From JALORV01 sp963780715 (GTDB taxonomy: Bacteria > Pseudomonadota > Gammaproteobacteria > Burkholderiales > Burkholderiaceae_F), in the NCBI GenBank assembly GCA_963780715.1, contig CAWADK010000001.1:67065-131064 (forward strand): 64,000 bases of DNA, read 5' to 3'. Positions 34,901 to 45,067 of this stretch are shown piece after piece. Under the pieces are notes generated by a model that saw nothing but the letters and a program-made list of their open reading frames with translations, had not been told where the DNA came from and searched no databases. How positions within the stretch are numbered: position 1 is the first letter of the stretch; every line of letters starts with the position of its first letter. A program made the translations under genes and the position numbers.

Positions 34901-37900
34901 ATGCAAAAGTCTGCAGCGGGTGCCGAAGTGCGGGTTCGCCTGTTTGGCGACCCGGCCGTTGTGCTACCTGACGGCCGCGTTGTCGCGCTCGAGCGCCGCG
35001 CCGCTGCACTGCTGGCGCTTGCCACGTTGGAGCCCGGCATCAGCCGGCTGCGCGTGGCCTCGATGCTCTGGCCCGATTCGAACGATCCGCGGCGCAATCT
35101 GCGCCAGCAGTTGCTGCGCTTCCGGCAGCTGTTCGAGCACCCGTTGGTCGAGGGTGAGGCAACGCTGAAGCTGATCGATCGATTGCTCGAGACAGCCGAC
35201 AACAGCCCGGCGCCCCTGCTGGCAGGCTTTGACTACGAGGACTGCGAGGGTTTTCAGGTCTGGCTGATGCAGCAGCGCGAGTCGCGCCGCAACCAGCGGC
35301 TCGAGGCCGTGCGGCAGCGGCTCGCCAGCAGCGAAGCCGCAGGCGATATCGATGCCGCACTCGAGGCCGCCGACGCTCTGCTGGCGTTGGATCCTCACCT
35401 CGAGAGCCATCATCGCGAACTGATGCGGCTGAACTACCTCCGCGGGGACACAGCGGCCGGACTGGCGGCCTACCGGCGGATGAGCGAAATGCTGGCCACC
35501 GAGTACAACACACGGCCCTCGGCGGCGAGCGAACAACTGGCTGCGGCACTGCAGGCGAGCGTGCGGACGGACACCGACGCAGCGATCACGGGTAATGCGG
35601 TCGTGCCGCGCCGGCAGATCCTTCCAGTCGTGCTGAAACGACCGCCGCAGCTGGTCGGGCGCGAGGTCGAACGCCGCCTTGTCCTGCAACACTGGGCCGA
35701 AGGCCGGGCCGTGCTGCTCGAAGGAGAGGCTGGCCTTGGCAAGAGCCGCTTGATGGCGGAATTCCTGGCGGGTGACCGGTCAACTCTCTTTGCATCGGGT
35801 CGTCCGGGCGACTGCCGGCGCTCCTTATGCCACGCTGGAACGACTGCTGCGTCCGTTGCTGGCCGATGGCGCTGCCGCGCTGGATGCGGCGACACGTGAA
35901 ACGCTGGCTCACATCGCGCCCGTGATTGCCTCCGAACTGGACGTGCCCGCGGGCCAGCTCACCGAAGTCTCCGAGGTCGCCAAGAGGTCCGCGCGATCCG
36001 TGCTGCACCCAGGCGCCATGGCCAGCGCGGTAAGCGAGTTGCTGCGGCAGCGAGACGTCCATCTGATCGCACTCGACGACCTGCACTTCGCTGACGACGC
36101 CACGCTCGAACTGATGGCCGGACTGGTGGCGCAGGACGGCCCTGAACGGCGCTGGCTGTTTGCCGGGCGGCCCGCTGAACTTCACGCGGCGGCACGGATG
36201 CTGCGAACTTCGCTGGTGGAACTGCAGCGCCTGGGTGTCGTCGCGCTGGCCGCGCTTGACGAGCGCGCGGTCGCGGCCATCGTCGATGCACTTGCCATTC
36301 CCGGCTTGCAGGGTGTCGCGCTGGCCGGGCCGCTGCTGCGGCACACCGGCGGCAACCCGCTCTTCGTGCTCGAGACGCTCAAGCATGGGCTCACCGAAGG
36401 CACGCTGGTGCGCGGCGAGCTGCCGCGGCCGCTGAGCGTGGGCGCCTTGATCGAGCGCCGGCTGCAACGCCTGAGCGACCCGGCCCTGACGCTGGCGCGG
36501 GTGGCAGCGATCGCCGGCGTGGACTTCAGCATCGAACTGGCAGAGTCGGCGATCGGTGTCCGCGCGGTCCAGCTGGCCAGCGCCTGGGCCGAGCTTCAGG
36601 ACGCCCAGGTACTGCGCGATGAGAGCTTCGCGCATGACCTCGTCAGTGACGCGGTCCTGCGCAGCGTGCCGCCGGTGGTGGCCCGTCGCGTACACGGACA
36701 ATGCGCACAATGGCTCACCGCTCACGACGTGGAGCCGGCCCGCGTCGCCTGGCACTGGCGCCATGGCGGCATGCCTGCCGAAGCCGGGCGCGCCTTCGTC
36801 GCCGCTGCCTTGCGCGCCGAGGCGGCGGCTCGCCTGCAGGAAGAGGCCGCGCTCTATGAGCAGGCCGCGCAGGCCTTTGCCGATGCTGGCCTGCAAGAGG
36901 AACAGTTCAATGCGCAGATCGGGCGTGTGCGATCGCTCAACCAGTCCAAATTCGACGGTGCGGCGATGCAGGAGTGCCGTGCCCTGCTCGATGCCGCCCG
37001 CACCGATACCCAGCGCTTGCGAGCCCACAGCGAACTCGTTGGCCTGTTGACCGAGCGGGGCGAGCCGCGCGCCGCGCTCGAAGCCGGCCAGGCGGCGCTG
37101 ACGCTGGCCCGGCGGCTGGGCGATCACGAATGGCAGGTGCGCACCGCCTTGCACATGGCCACGGCCGCGTGCAGCCTCGGGCAAGCGGAGGAAGCGGTGG
37201 CGCTGCTGGCACCGCTGCGTGCCTGGGTCGATGCGCAGCCTGGCGAAGAACTGCGCATGCTGTGGCACGGCGAATGGGGCTCCGCACTGGGTCACGCCGG
37301 ACGGCTGCGCGAAGCGGTGGCCGCATTCGACGTTGCGCTCGAGGCTGCACGCCGCCTGGGCCTGCGCGACTCTGAGGGCCGCCTGCTGCTGAACTGCTCG
37401 GTCACGCTGCGCCAGAGCGGGCAGTTCGACCGTGCGCTCGCGCTATCGCGTCAGGGTCAATTGCTGTCATCCGCCGAAAGCGGCGACGCGGCGGCGTTGC
37501 CGATTGATCGTCTGGTGCTGGCGCGCGATGAGTCCGAAGCCGGCCTGTACAGCTCGGCCCTGCCGGCACTCGAGAGTGTCGTGACGGAGTTCGAGCGCCG
37601 ACAGGCGCGCTTCTGGCACCAGGCGGGCCGCATGGTGCTGGTGCGACTGTGGCTGGACCTGGGACAGTACGCGCGGGCAGTGCCGCTGCTGCGTGACGAG
37701 CCCGATGAGCTGCCCGTCTGGCTGCGCGCCGACCGCCGCCTGCTGCAGCTCGAGTTGGCGCGCGCGTTGGGACAGTCGGCGCCGGCGGGCGTACTCGACG
37801 AAGCGCTCGCGCTGGCGGCAACCGACCCGCAGCGAGGCGCCGCCCTGCAGGTGCGCACGCTTCGTTCCTTGCCCCCGGCCGATGTGCTCGCGCAGGCACC

Positions 37901-38339
37901 GGCCTTGATCAAGGCCCTAAGCGCACGGGAGCGTTTCGGCGCGGTGCTGTCACTGCATGTACATGTAGCTCACGCGGCGTTGGGCGCGGGCCGCACCGAA
38001 GTCGCCACAAGCTCAGCGCGAGCGGCACTGGCGCTCGTCGAAGAAGGCTACGCGCCGGAGTCGATGTACCGGCCCGAGGCGAATCTGGTGGCGGGACGTG
38101 CACTGGCGCAGGCCGGTGCGCATGCCGAGGCCGCCGCTGCGTTCAGGGCAGGCAGCGACTGGATTCGGAGCCATGCGCTGCCCCATGTACCGGTCCCCTT
38201 TCTCGATTCGTTCCTTCACCGCAACCCGGTTAATCGTGAACTGCTGGCCGCCGCCGCGCGCCTGCCGGCGTCGGTGGAGTCTTCAAGTTCGCCGCACGGC
38301 GCTATAGCCGCGCTCGGCTCCAGCGAATCGAAACCGTAA
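34901..38339 (+). CDS. BTAD/AAA-ATPase/TPR transcriptional regulator, frameshifted
   Basis: About 1145 residues when joined. N-terminal winged-helix region (VRLFGDPAVVLPDGRVVALE), bacterial transcriptional activation domain with TPR-like helices (residues 90-230), then a STAND-type ATPase with Walker A GEAGLGKSRLM and Walker B LIALDDLHFAD. A long C-terminal TPR array runs from LQEEAALYEQAAQAFADAGL. The frame breaks near 35810: FASGRPGD in one frame continues as AGAPYATLERLLRPLL in the next. LuxR/SARP-like regulators of this kind often control neighbouring export or surface genes. An earlier in-frame ATG at 34844 overlaps the previous gene; I prefer 34901. Confidence 0.8.
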
Positions 38340-38407
38340 CGGCCAGGCCGTGGCCCGTCTGGACAGGGCACCGCCGCGCGCGTAGCGCGCGACGCCGGCT
38401 CGCAGGA

Positions 38408-38456
38408 CTGCTATCGGCAGGATCTAGCGGTCGAGGTCAACGACAGGTGCTGGCCG
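38408..38456 (+). repeat. Interspersed repeat, copy 1 (divergent)
   Basis: GCTATCGGCAGGAT at 38410 and GACAGGTGCTGGCCG at 38442-38456 match the two ends of the array repeat (GCTATCGGGCAGAT and GGCAGGTTGTGGCCG). It lies at the left border of the accessory island. Confidence 0.5.
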
Positions 38457-38605
38457 CTGAGAGACTAGCCGAGGGCTCTGGTCAGGGGAAGACACAGAAC
38501 GCGAACTCGGCGTTGCCTCGATCCTCCCGCATAACGGTCGCGTGACGCCTGCTTCGCTAAGTTGCGCGAATGGCAATGATGCCAGGCCACCGTAGAAAGC
38601 CGTTC

Positions 38606-39154
38606 ATGTCTCACACCCTCATCCGTCTGGGCACTCTTGTTGCCGCCGTGTGCTGCGCTGGCGTCGCATCGGCCGCTGTGCTCACTTATGACATCCGCGG
38701 CACCATCGTAGGTTCGCCGCTCGACGGGCAGACCTTCGGGGGCTACTTCAGCGCCGCGGAGGGCCCCGACGGCCTGTTCGGTGTGGCGTTGCCACTGGTC
38801 GACCTGGCATTCCAGTTCAACGGCCGCTCGTACACGGAGGACGACGTGCGTGGCCTGGCGTCGTTCGACATCAATGGGGTGAGAACGCTCTTCGGCACTG
38901 CCTGCGGAGACCATCCCGTGTATGCCAATGGAATCTACTGCGAGCTGCCGGCCAGCGGAGATGGGTGGTACTTCGCGGCAGGCAATTACGCTGCAGGGCT
39001 GGGCTTCTCGCTAGTGGGTGTCGCCTATTCCGCCGATGCCACGCTCACCCTGCGCGAACCGAACCCAGTGCCCGAGCCAGCCAGCCTGGCCCTGGTACTG
39101 AGCGCGCTGGCCGGCGTCACGCTTACTCGGCGCCTTCAGTCCGGAGCGCGTTAG
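38606..39154 (+). CDS. PEP-CTERM sorting-domain protein
   Basis: 182 residues. Signal peptide MSHTLIRLGTLVAAVCCAGV, then a beta-rich exported domain, and at the C terminus the PEP-CTERM tripartite signal: NPVPEPASLALVLSALAGVT followed by LTRRL. Such proteins are handed to an exosortase and delivered to the cell surface or exopolysaccharide. An in-frame ATG at 38570 exists, but 38606 places the signal peptide at the N terminus. No exosortase gene is in the window. Confidence 0.85.
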   Translation: MSHTLIRLGTLVAAVCCAGVASAAVLTYDIRGTIVGSPLDGQTFGGYFSAAEGPDGLFGVALPLVDLAFQFNGRSYTEDDVRGLASFDINGVRTLFGTACGDHPVYANGIYCELPASGDGWYFAAGNYAAGLGFSLVGVAYSADATLTLREPNPVPEPASLALVLSALAGVTLTRRLQSGAR

Positions 39155-39300
39155 CGTCGCAAGGCGCGCAAGGTCGAGCACGCGTACGCCACCGGACCTG
39201 ACCCGGACCACGCCGCTGGCGCAAAGCGCGTCAAGCGGCTCGTTCACGCGCTGTCGGCTCAGCCCCCCTGGTTAGCCGAGCTCGCTCTGTGTGCTGCGTC
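39155..39300 (-). pseudogene. Relic of a Crp/Fnr helix-turn-helix
   Basis: On the minus strand the frame reads TQSELG, a TAA stop, then GLSRQRVNEPLDALCASG and VVRVRSGGVRVLDLARLATL. This is the C-terminal DNA-binding helix-turn-helix and wing of a Crp/Fnr regulator. The in-frame stop and the lack of a cNMP-binding domain make it a fragment. Confidence 0.6.
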
Positions 39301-39505
39301 TGCTCGCCTACTGAATCCATCCGCCACCAGAGCTGAAGTTGCTATTCGGGGCAATTAAGTAACGCCGCTCGGAATCTCAATGATCTAGTGGCCTCGTTGG
39401 CGGAGCGACTACAGTCGCTTTGAAGTGGGCAGCGGCGGCAGCTTTCGGATCAATTGCGCGGCAACGAACGTGTCCGGAGTTGGCCGAGTTGAGCCTTGCG
39501 ATCCA

Positions 39506-39823
39506 TCACGCTGCTTCAGCATGAAGCTTCACGCCAAGCGCCTTCGCGACCTTCAGTACCGTGGCGAAGCTGGGATTACCCTCGGCGCTGAGGGCGCGAT
39601 AGAGGCTCTCACGACTAAGCCCGGCATCCTTTGCAACCTGCGTCATTCCTTTGGCACGGGCAATGTTCCCGAGTGCCCCCGCGATGCCGGCTGCGTCGTC
39701 CGGGGCTTCCTCGAGCCAGGCGTCAAGATAAGCAGCCATCTCTTCCGGCGTGCGCAAGTGCTCTGCAACATCGTACGGAGTTGCCTTCGTCTTGTTTGCC
39801 TTCTTGGCTACGGCCCTGCGCAT
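39506..39823 (-). CDS. HigA-type antitoxin (putative addiction module antidote)
   Basis: 105 residues. Helix-turn-helix in GMTQVAKDAGLSRESLYRAL followed by SFATVLKVAKALGVKLH, the standard pattern of the addiction-module antidote family. N-terminal block AEHLRTPEEMAAYLDAWLEE is also typical. Encoded 6 bases after the toxin gene, giving the toxin-first order of HigBA modules. Expected to neutralise the toxin and repress the operon. A decayed copy of its C-terminal half occurs at 56360-56504. Confidence 0.88.
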   Translation of the reverse strand: MRRAVAKKANKTKATPYDVAEHLRTPEEMAAYLDAWLEEAPDDAAGIAGALGNIARAKGMTQVAKDAGLSRESLYRALSAEGNPSFATVLKVAKALGVKLHAEAA

Positions 39824-39829
39824 GTCTGT

Positions 39830-40123
39830 CTACTCCTGAAAATTCTTCGCCAACAATATCGCGTTCGAAATATCCTTCTGCTGCGTTGACTTGTCACCGC
39901 CTGCTAACAGGAGCAGCAGCCGCCTCCCGCGCCGCGTGTAGTACACACGGTAGCCGGGGCCGAAGTCGATCTTCAATTCTGAAACACCGTCCGTCAGATT
40001 CCTGTGTTCCCCGGGATTGCCTTGAATCAGGCGATCAACCCGAACCAGGATCCGCGCCCGACCCGCTCGATCCTTCAATGCGTCCAGCCACTCGCGGAAC
40101 TCCTCAGTCTTCTCAACGCGCAT
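39830..40123 (-). CDS. HigB/RelE-type toxin (putative addiction module killer protein)
   Basis: 97 residues. Family features: FREWLDALKDRAGRARILVR, DGVSELKIDFGPGYRVYYTR and the C-terminal LLLLLAGGDKSTQQKDISNA. Toxins of this group are ribosome-dependent mRNA interferases. Forms a type II module with the antitoxin gene 6 bases downstream. Appears intact. Confidence 0.88.
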   Translation of the reverse strand: MRVEKTEEFREWLDALKDRAGRARILVRVDRLIQGNPGEHRNLTDGVSELKIDFGPGYRVYYTRRGRRLLLLLAGGDKSTQQKDISNAILLAKNFQE

Positions 40124-40258
40124 GCGTGGAGTGTAGCCGATAGGCTACGCTCGTCAAGAGCGCCACCTTGGCAGGCAAGGCCCTGTCCGGCAGCAACGCA
40201 TCGGTCCTAGTCGCGTCCCGGCCGCTCGATACGGCCCGCGATCACTTCCCGCAAGCAG

Positions 40259-40309
40259 GTCCGCTATCGGGCCTATTGCGGGGCGGTGTCTGAAGGCAGG
40301 TTGTGGCCG
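40259..40309 (+). repeat. Interspersed repeat, copy 2
   Basis: Begins GTCCGCTATCGGGC and ends GGCAGGTTGTGGCCG, with about 20 variable bases between. One of the best-conserved copies. It lies in the gap upstream of the HigBA module. Confidence 0.7.
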
Positions 40310-40442
40310 TGAAGAGCGGTGAACAGATTTTACGAATGCAGCATCTGGGCGAGGCAATGGCACGCCGCGGCCCCGCTTAAGGCCAATCCCCGTGCGCGTC
40401 ACCGGTCAACAATCTTTGTCGCGACACTGAAGCGTGTACCAC

Positions 40443-40456
40443 TTGACTGGAGTCAA
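40443..40456. promoter_or_regulatory. FNR/Anr/Dnr-type box
   Basis: TTGACTGGAGTCAA is a perfect TTGAC-N4-GTCAA dyad, 72 bases before the start of a lipoprotein gene. It has the same form as the box at 10299-10312. Confidence 0.6.
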
Positions 40457-40527
40457 GGCTGTTGAGTGGGCGGAGCTAGGCTTTAAGAGTGTTCAAAGGG
40501 TTTGCGCCCCGGTGAAAGGCGGCGACG

Positions 40528-41028
40528 ATGTTGCCCGCACGCAGGCATCCGCTGTGGCTCTCAACTGCCATTTTGAGCGCAGTGGTAGCCGGCTGCGGCG
40601 GGGGTGGTGGTTATATCGACTTTGAGGCCATGGCGCCTCAGATAGTCGTCAACATCGTGTCAGCGCAAAGCCCCCTTATTGCAGGCAAGTCCAGCGTGGT
40701 TCAGGTGGCAGTGGTGAACACCAGTGAGAACGAGGCCACCAACGTCCTGGTCCAGGTGGCTGCGCCGATCGGCTTCGAATACCTGACCGCGACCTGCCGC
40801 AGTTCAGGCGCACCCATTTGTGGCCCGGTTTCTGTGCAGCAGTTGGCTGGCGGCTTGGTCTTCCCGTCGTTTCCGGCCGGCACCGAAGTTTCGTTCTTCT
40901 TTGATGGCGTCACCACCGGCGCGGCAGGCAGTCAGGTTGTGCTGTCCGCTGCGGCAAATGTACCCGGCGATCTGCATCCGGAGGACAACAGCGCTGTGCG
41001 ATACGTGCCCGTGGTCAGCGCTCCATAG
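40528..41028 (+). CDS. Lipoprotein with DUF11-like beta domain
   Basis: 166 residues. Lipoprotein signal (LSTAILSAVVAGC, lipobox Cys near residue 23) followed by five Gly. The mature domain (VVNTSENEATNVLVQVAAPI, then VPGDLHPEDNSAVRYVPVVS) is the repeat-type beta fold often labelled DUF11/CARDB, which has the conserved NxxxN near the end. The only plus-strand gene inside the accessory array; an FNR-type box lies upstream. Function unknown. Confidence 0.72.
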   Translation: MLPARRHPLWLSTAILSAVVAGCGGGGGYIDFEAMAPQIVVNIVSAQSPLIAGKSSVVQVAVVNTSENEATNVLVQVAAPIGFEYLTATCRSSGAPICGPVSVQQLAGGLVFPSFPAGTEVSFFFDGVTTGAAGSQVVLSAAANVPGDLHPEDNSAVRYVPVVSAP

Positions 41029-41211
41029 CAGAACGTCTTCCCACTTTCCAAGAAATCTGCGTCAACCCTTCTGGCTTGCAGCCGCCATTCGAAATGACCG
41101 CTGTGGCGTCAATCGCGTGTGCGCTTGATCCGACAGCTTTTGGCCGACTTCGACCGCCCTTGGATGCGCCATTGCTGCGACGCCAACGACCGCTGAGCGC
41201 AGGCCGAGTCG

Positions 41212-41637
41212 TCAGCCCTGCATTTGCAAGAGGATGGTGCGCTCGAGGCCTGCGTAGCGATGGACTAGTGCCTCGCGATACGCGGCGTTGGCCATCATCG
41301 CGAGGAAGTGCTGGTGGCTCGGGTAGCGGACCAGCAGGCACTTGTCCCAGTCCTGGCTGGCATCACCGATAAAGGTTCTGTCGATCTTCCCTTCCCACAC
41401 CACCTCGGCATGGCTCACGTCGCCCACGGTCTCCACGAATGCCGTCTGGTACCTGCGGTAGGCCTCGGCACCCGAGCAGGGCGCGTGGGGCGACCCCGCG
41501 GGGTAGTTCGCTTGCTTGCGGAACTTCAGAAGATTGAGCATCACCACCGGGCCGTCGGGGCCGGCATCACGCAATGCGCGCACCCGATCGGCCGTGGGGT
41601 CGATGGACGGATCGAAATTGGCGGGAGGGAAGGTCAT
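41212..41637 (-). CDS. DUF1330-family protein
   Basis: 141 residues. The GPVVMLNLLKFRKQANYPAG motif and the later DKCLLVRYPSHQHFLAMMAN segment are those of DUF1330/dimeric alpha-beta barrel proteins. No signal peptide. Such small proteins are common cargo genes in accessory arrays. Role unknown. Confidence 0.75.
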   Translation of the reverse strand: MTFPPANFDPSIDPTADRVRALRDAGPDGPVVMLNLLKFRKQANYPAGSPHAPCSGAEAYRRYQTAFVETVGDVSHAEVVWEGKIDRTFIGDASQDWDKCLLVRYPSHQHFLAMMANAAYREALVHRYAGLERTILLQMQG

Positions 41638-41839
41638 GGTTGGCCCTTTCTGATGCCGCGTGGTGCATGCGCGGACCGCATTGTCGGCGGGGGCTAGTTC
41701 ACCGCCGGCGACCTCGCAGAACGGCTGTCGTCGGCTCGCCGTTCAATCAGCGCACCATGGTGCCACGTCCGTTTCAGAGGCGAATGGCCATCTAGGCTCC
41801 GTGTCCGGATTTGGCCGTGCTCTGCCTCGGACGGTCTTG

Positions 41840-42136
41840 CTACGTCCGCCGCTTCCAAACCATGGGATTACGGCGTCCGTGGAACACTGCCAGGACGACC
41901 AACATGTCCTGGCGCTCACGAAAGTAGATTGCGTACTGGAAGCGGCGCAGCACTGTACGGCGCACGCTTTCGAAGACAACCGGGTAGCGCTCCGGGGAAC
42001 CAGCAATCTTCTCGATCGCATCCCCAAGTTCCCTCAGGAACTCTTCGCCGAGGCCGCGGCGCTGCTCGTCATACCAGGCCGCGGCATTCTCAAGTTCGAC
42101 CTGGGCGGCGCGCCGAAAGACGACGCGAAGACTCAT
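41840..42136 (-). CDS. ParE/RelE-family toxin
   Basis: 98 residues. Typical ParE pattern: FRRAAQVELENAAAWYDEQR, GSPERYPVVFESVRRTVLRR, FQYAIYFRERQDMLVVLAVF and terminal HGRRNPMVW. The start overlaps the stop of the antitoxin gene by four bases, giving antitoxin-first order. ParE toxins act on DNA gyrase or, in RelE relatives, on mRNA. Confidence 0.88.
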   Translation of the reverse strand: MSLRVVFRRAAQVELENAAAWYDEQRRGLGEEFLRELGDAIEKIAGSPERYPVVFESVRRTVLRRFQYAIYFRERQDMLVVLAVFHGRRNPMVWKRRT

Positions 42137-42363
42137 TGTCCAAGTCGCGCTCGAACTGACGCTCTGACTTCACTCCACGGAACGATGTCTCCTGGATAGG
42201 CGTCGTCGTCCGCTACACGCCGATCGAGTTCTTCTCTCTGTTCGGGGGTGAGCGGAAAGACCTTGGCGTCCGCAACAATGCTTGCCCAAATCTCCTCGAC
42301 CAGCGCCAACCGGTCATCTACTCCGAGTTTGTCAATTCCCAGCGACTTGGCGGAAACAGTCAT
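42133..42363 (-). CDS. Addiction module antitoxin (TIGR02574-type)
   Basis: 76 residues. Matches the short addiction-module component family: LGVDDRLALVEEIWASIVAD near the N terminus and LTPEQREELDRRVADDDAYP. These pair with ParE-like toxins. Coupled by an ATGA overlap to the toxin gene. Confidence 0.87.
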   Translation of the reverse strand: MTVSAKSLGIDKLGVDDRLALVEEIWASIVADAKVFPLTPEQREELDRRVADDDAYPGDIVPWSEVRASVRARLGQ

Positions 42364-42440
42364 CCTAGCCTCCTACGAAACGATTCTATTACCAGAACCC
42401 GAACGACTGTGTGGGACAGAATGCATTGAAAGGGAACTAC

Positions 42441-42491
42441 GTCCGCTGTTGGGCAAGTCGTGCGGCGCAACCAAACGGCAGAAAGTGGCCG
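42441..42491 (+). repeat. Interspersed repeat, copy 3
   Basis: GTCCGCTGTTGGGCAAGTCG start and AAAGTGGCCG end. It lies 18 bases past the 3' end of trpS. It is closely related to the copy at 49027-49077; they share the centre GTGCGGCGCAACCAAA. Confidence 0.75.
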
Positions 42492-42509
42492 CGTGAAGCC
42501 TACCGCCGA

Positions 42510-43523
<1,014 letters not shown>

Positions 43524-43563
43524 GGGAGTCTCCGGTTAAGTCGCCGACCCGGAAATCAGTGCC

Positions 43564-43597
43564 CAAAACGACAGCTGCCGCCAGATCGGCGGCAGCT
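43564..43597 (-). terminator. Hairpin with T-rich tail in the trpS leader (possible attenuator or upstream terminator)
   Basis: Perfect 10-bp stem (AGCTGCCGCC, 5-nt loop, GGCGGCAGCT) at 43573-43597. Read on the minus strand it is followed by GTCGTTTT, 50 bases before the trpS start. It could terminate the neighbouring transcript or attenuate trpS. No Trp-codon leader peptide was found. Confidence 0.55.
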
Positions 43598-43730
43598 ACG
43601 TGAGAAAAACGAAACGAGCTAGGACCGCCGGTGTTCGGCGGACCACCAACGGCTGCTGCGGACAGTGGCGACGGCGCGTTTCATGCAACAAGGCTATCAG
43701 CAGACAGGGGACGTGCCAACCAGATTCGGA

Positions 43731-43783
43731 GCGGCCGCTATCGGGCAGATTGCGGGATCTGGCAGCAGGGCAGGTTGTGGCCG
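43731..43783 (+). repeat. Interspersed repeat, copy 4
   Basis: CCGCTATCGGGCAGATTGCG start and GGCAGGTTGTGGCCG end, finishing 3 bases before the 3' end of the dihydrofolate-reductase-like gene. One of the best-preserved copies. Confidence 0.75.
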
Positions 43784-43786
43784 TTG

Positions 43787-44347
43787 TTAGCCGCGCGCGC
43801 GCCGGTAGTGCATAGCGACGGCGCCGTTGTGGAGCGGCGTCGCCGAGACCACCTCGAGCCGTCGCGTGCTTGGCAGCCCGCTCTGGTACAGAGTCGGGCC
43901 GTGACCGGCGATCCTGGGGTGGACGAGGAACTTGTACTCGTCGATAAGATCCAGCCGGTCCAGTTCGGTCGCGAGTTTGCCGCTACCGAGGAGCACGCCG
44001 GAAGGGGTTGCGTCCTTGAGCTTCTGTACGCTCGTACGCAAGTCGCCGGCGATGTGGTGGCTGTTGGTCCACGGGAAATCCGTTCGCGTCGAAGACACGA
44101 CGTACTTCGGCTTGGCATCCAGCTTGACTGCCCACTCGCGCATTGACGGAGGCGCCTCCTCGGCGCCGCGAGCGACCGCCGGCCAGTAGCTCTCCATCAT
44201 CTCGTAGGTGACGCGGCCCCACAGCATCGCCCCTCCCTCGTCCATGAGACGGGTGAAGAAAGCATGTGTCTCGTCGTCCGCGATTCCTTCCCGATGGTCT
44301 AGGCAACCGTCGAGCGTTACGTTGATGCTAAAGGTCAAGACTCCCAT
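43787..44347 (-). CDS. Dihydrofolate reductase-like (RibD C-terminal fold) protein
   Basis: 186 residues. Family features: the SINVTLDGCLDHREGIADDE start, MLWGRVTYEMMESYWPAVAR, GSGKLATELDRLDLIDEYKF and HPRIAGHGPTLY. This large group of dihydrofolate-reductase-fold proteins binds NADPH but usually has unknown substrate. Its orientation and its repeat at the 3' side match the other array genes. Confidence 0.85.
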   Translation of the reverse strand: MGVLTFSINVTLDGCLDHREGIADDETHAFFTRLMDEGGAMLWGRVTYEMMESYWPAVARGAEEAPPSMREWAVKLDAKPKYVVSSTRTDFPWTNSHHIAGDLRTSVQKLKDATPSGVLLGSGKLATELDRLDLIDEYKFLVHPRIAGHGPTLYQSGLPSTRRLEVVSATPLHNGAVAMHYRRARG

Positions 44348-44489
44348 GGCGACCGGGCTATCGAGTTGGATGAGCGCGATGGACTGTCAGCTTTTGACCA
44401 GTTTGCCCACTCCAAGGAATGTCCGCCACAGGCCGACTCCTACCCGTTGATAGTGAGCGAATTGAGATCTCGCCCGTCTGTATGGCTCC

Positions 44490-44861
44490 TCAAAAACTAA
44501 GGGACGAGGCCCCCGCCATCAAGCGCTCGTGCATCGCACTCGCTCCCTGGATCTTCACCCCGTCGATGAAGTCGTCCAGCGTATAGCCGCGGGCTTTCAC
44601 ACAGGGAGGACAGGCCCAGATAACGCCCCCGCGTCGGAGAAAGTCGTCAATGAGCGCCTTCAGCGGATCGAGCGGGGGGACGTGCGGAAGATCTGCCGCA
44701 CGCTTACGAACCAGGTCGACTGATGCACTGGTCAGGAACATGAAGACCTTGAAGCCGGACGTGATTCCGCCATTGGCAATCGTGAACCCGACCGACGACA
44801 GTTCATGATCCGCTCCCTTGGTCATGAGAACGACTAGCTCCTTGTTTGCTTCGGCCATCAC
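44490..44861 (-). CDS. DsrE-family protein
   Basis: 123 residues. The KELVVLMTKGADHELSSVGF start, the GFKVFMFLTSASVDLVRK segment and Cys pair in GGVIWACPPCVKARGY are those of DsrE/DsrF-like proteins; the Cys region can carry sulfur. May act in sulfur relay, which would tie it to the sulfur genes at the left end, but nothing else links them. Cytoplasmic, single gene. Confidence 0.8.
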   Translation of the reverse strand: MMAEANKELVVLMTKGADHELSSVGFTIANGGITSGFKVFMFLTSASVDLVRKRAADLPHVPPLDPLKALIDDFLRRGGVIWACPPCVKARGYTLDDFIDGVKIQGASAMHERLMAGASSLSF

Positions 44862-44973
44862 TTGCCTCCGTGAACGTGTTTTAGGGCCAAAGTGATCACA
44901 AACCGGCTCGATCGACTATCTCTGAGCACACTGGCCGTGCCACCAATCTAGCGGGAACGTAGACATCCGAAAA

Positions 44974-45023
44974 GGGTCCGCTCTCGGGCGAGTCAGAGTC
45001 GGTGCCAGACGGCGGGTTATGGC
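44974..45023 (+). repeat. Interspersed repeat, copy 5
   Basis: GTCCGCTCTCGGGCGAGTC start and GGCGGGTTATGGCCG end, 44 bases past the 3' end of the HigA-type gene. Confidence 0.7.
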
Positions 45024-45067
45024 CGGGCAGCGACATGGGGGTCGGAGATCAAGGGCAAGGTGTCTGC

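Noticed and set aside
35586..37295. 569-codon minus-strand open frame
   Set aside because: Shadow of the BTAD/ATPase/TPR regulator gene, whose plus-strand Walker and TPR motifs are convincing.
43524..43620. T-box or Trp leader-peptide attenuator before trpS
   Set aside because: No T-box sequence and no Trp-rich leader peptide are visible; only the hairpin is supported.
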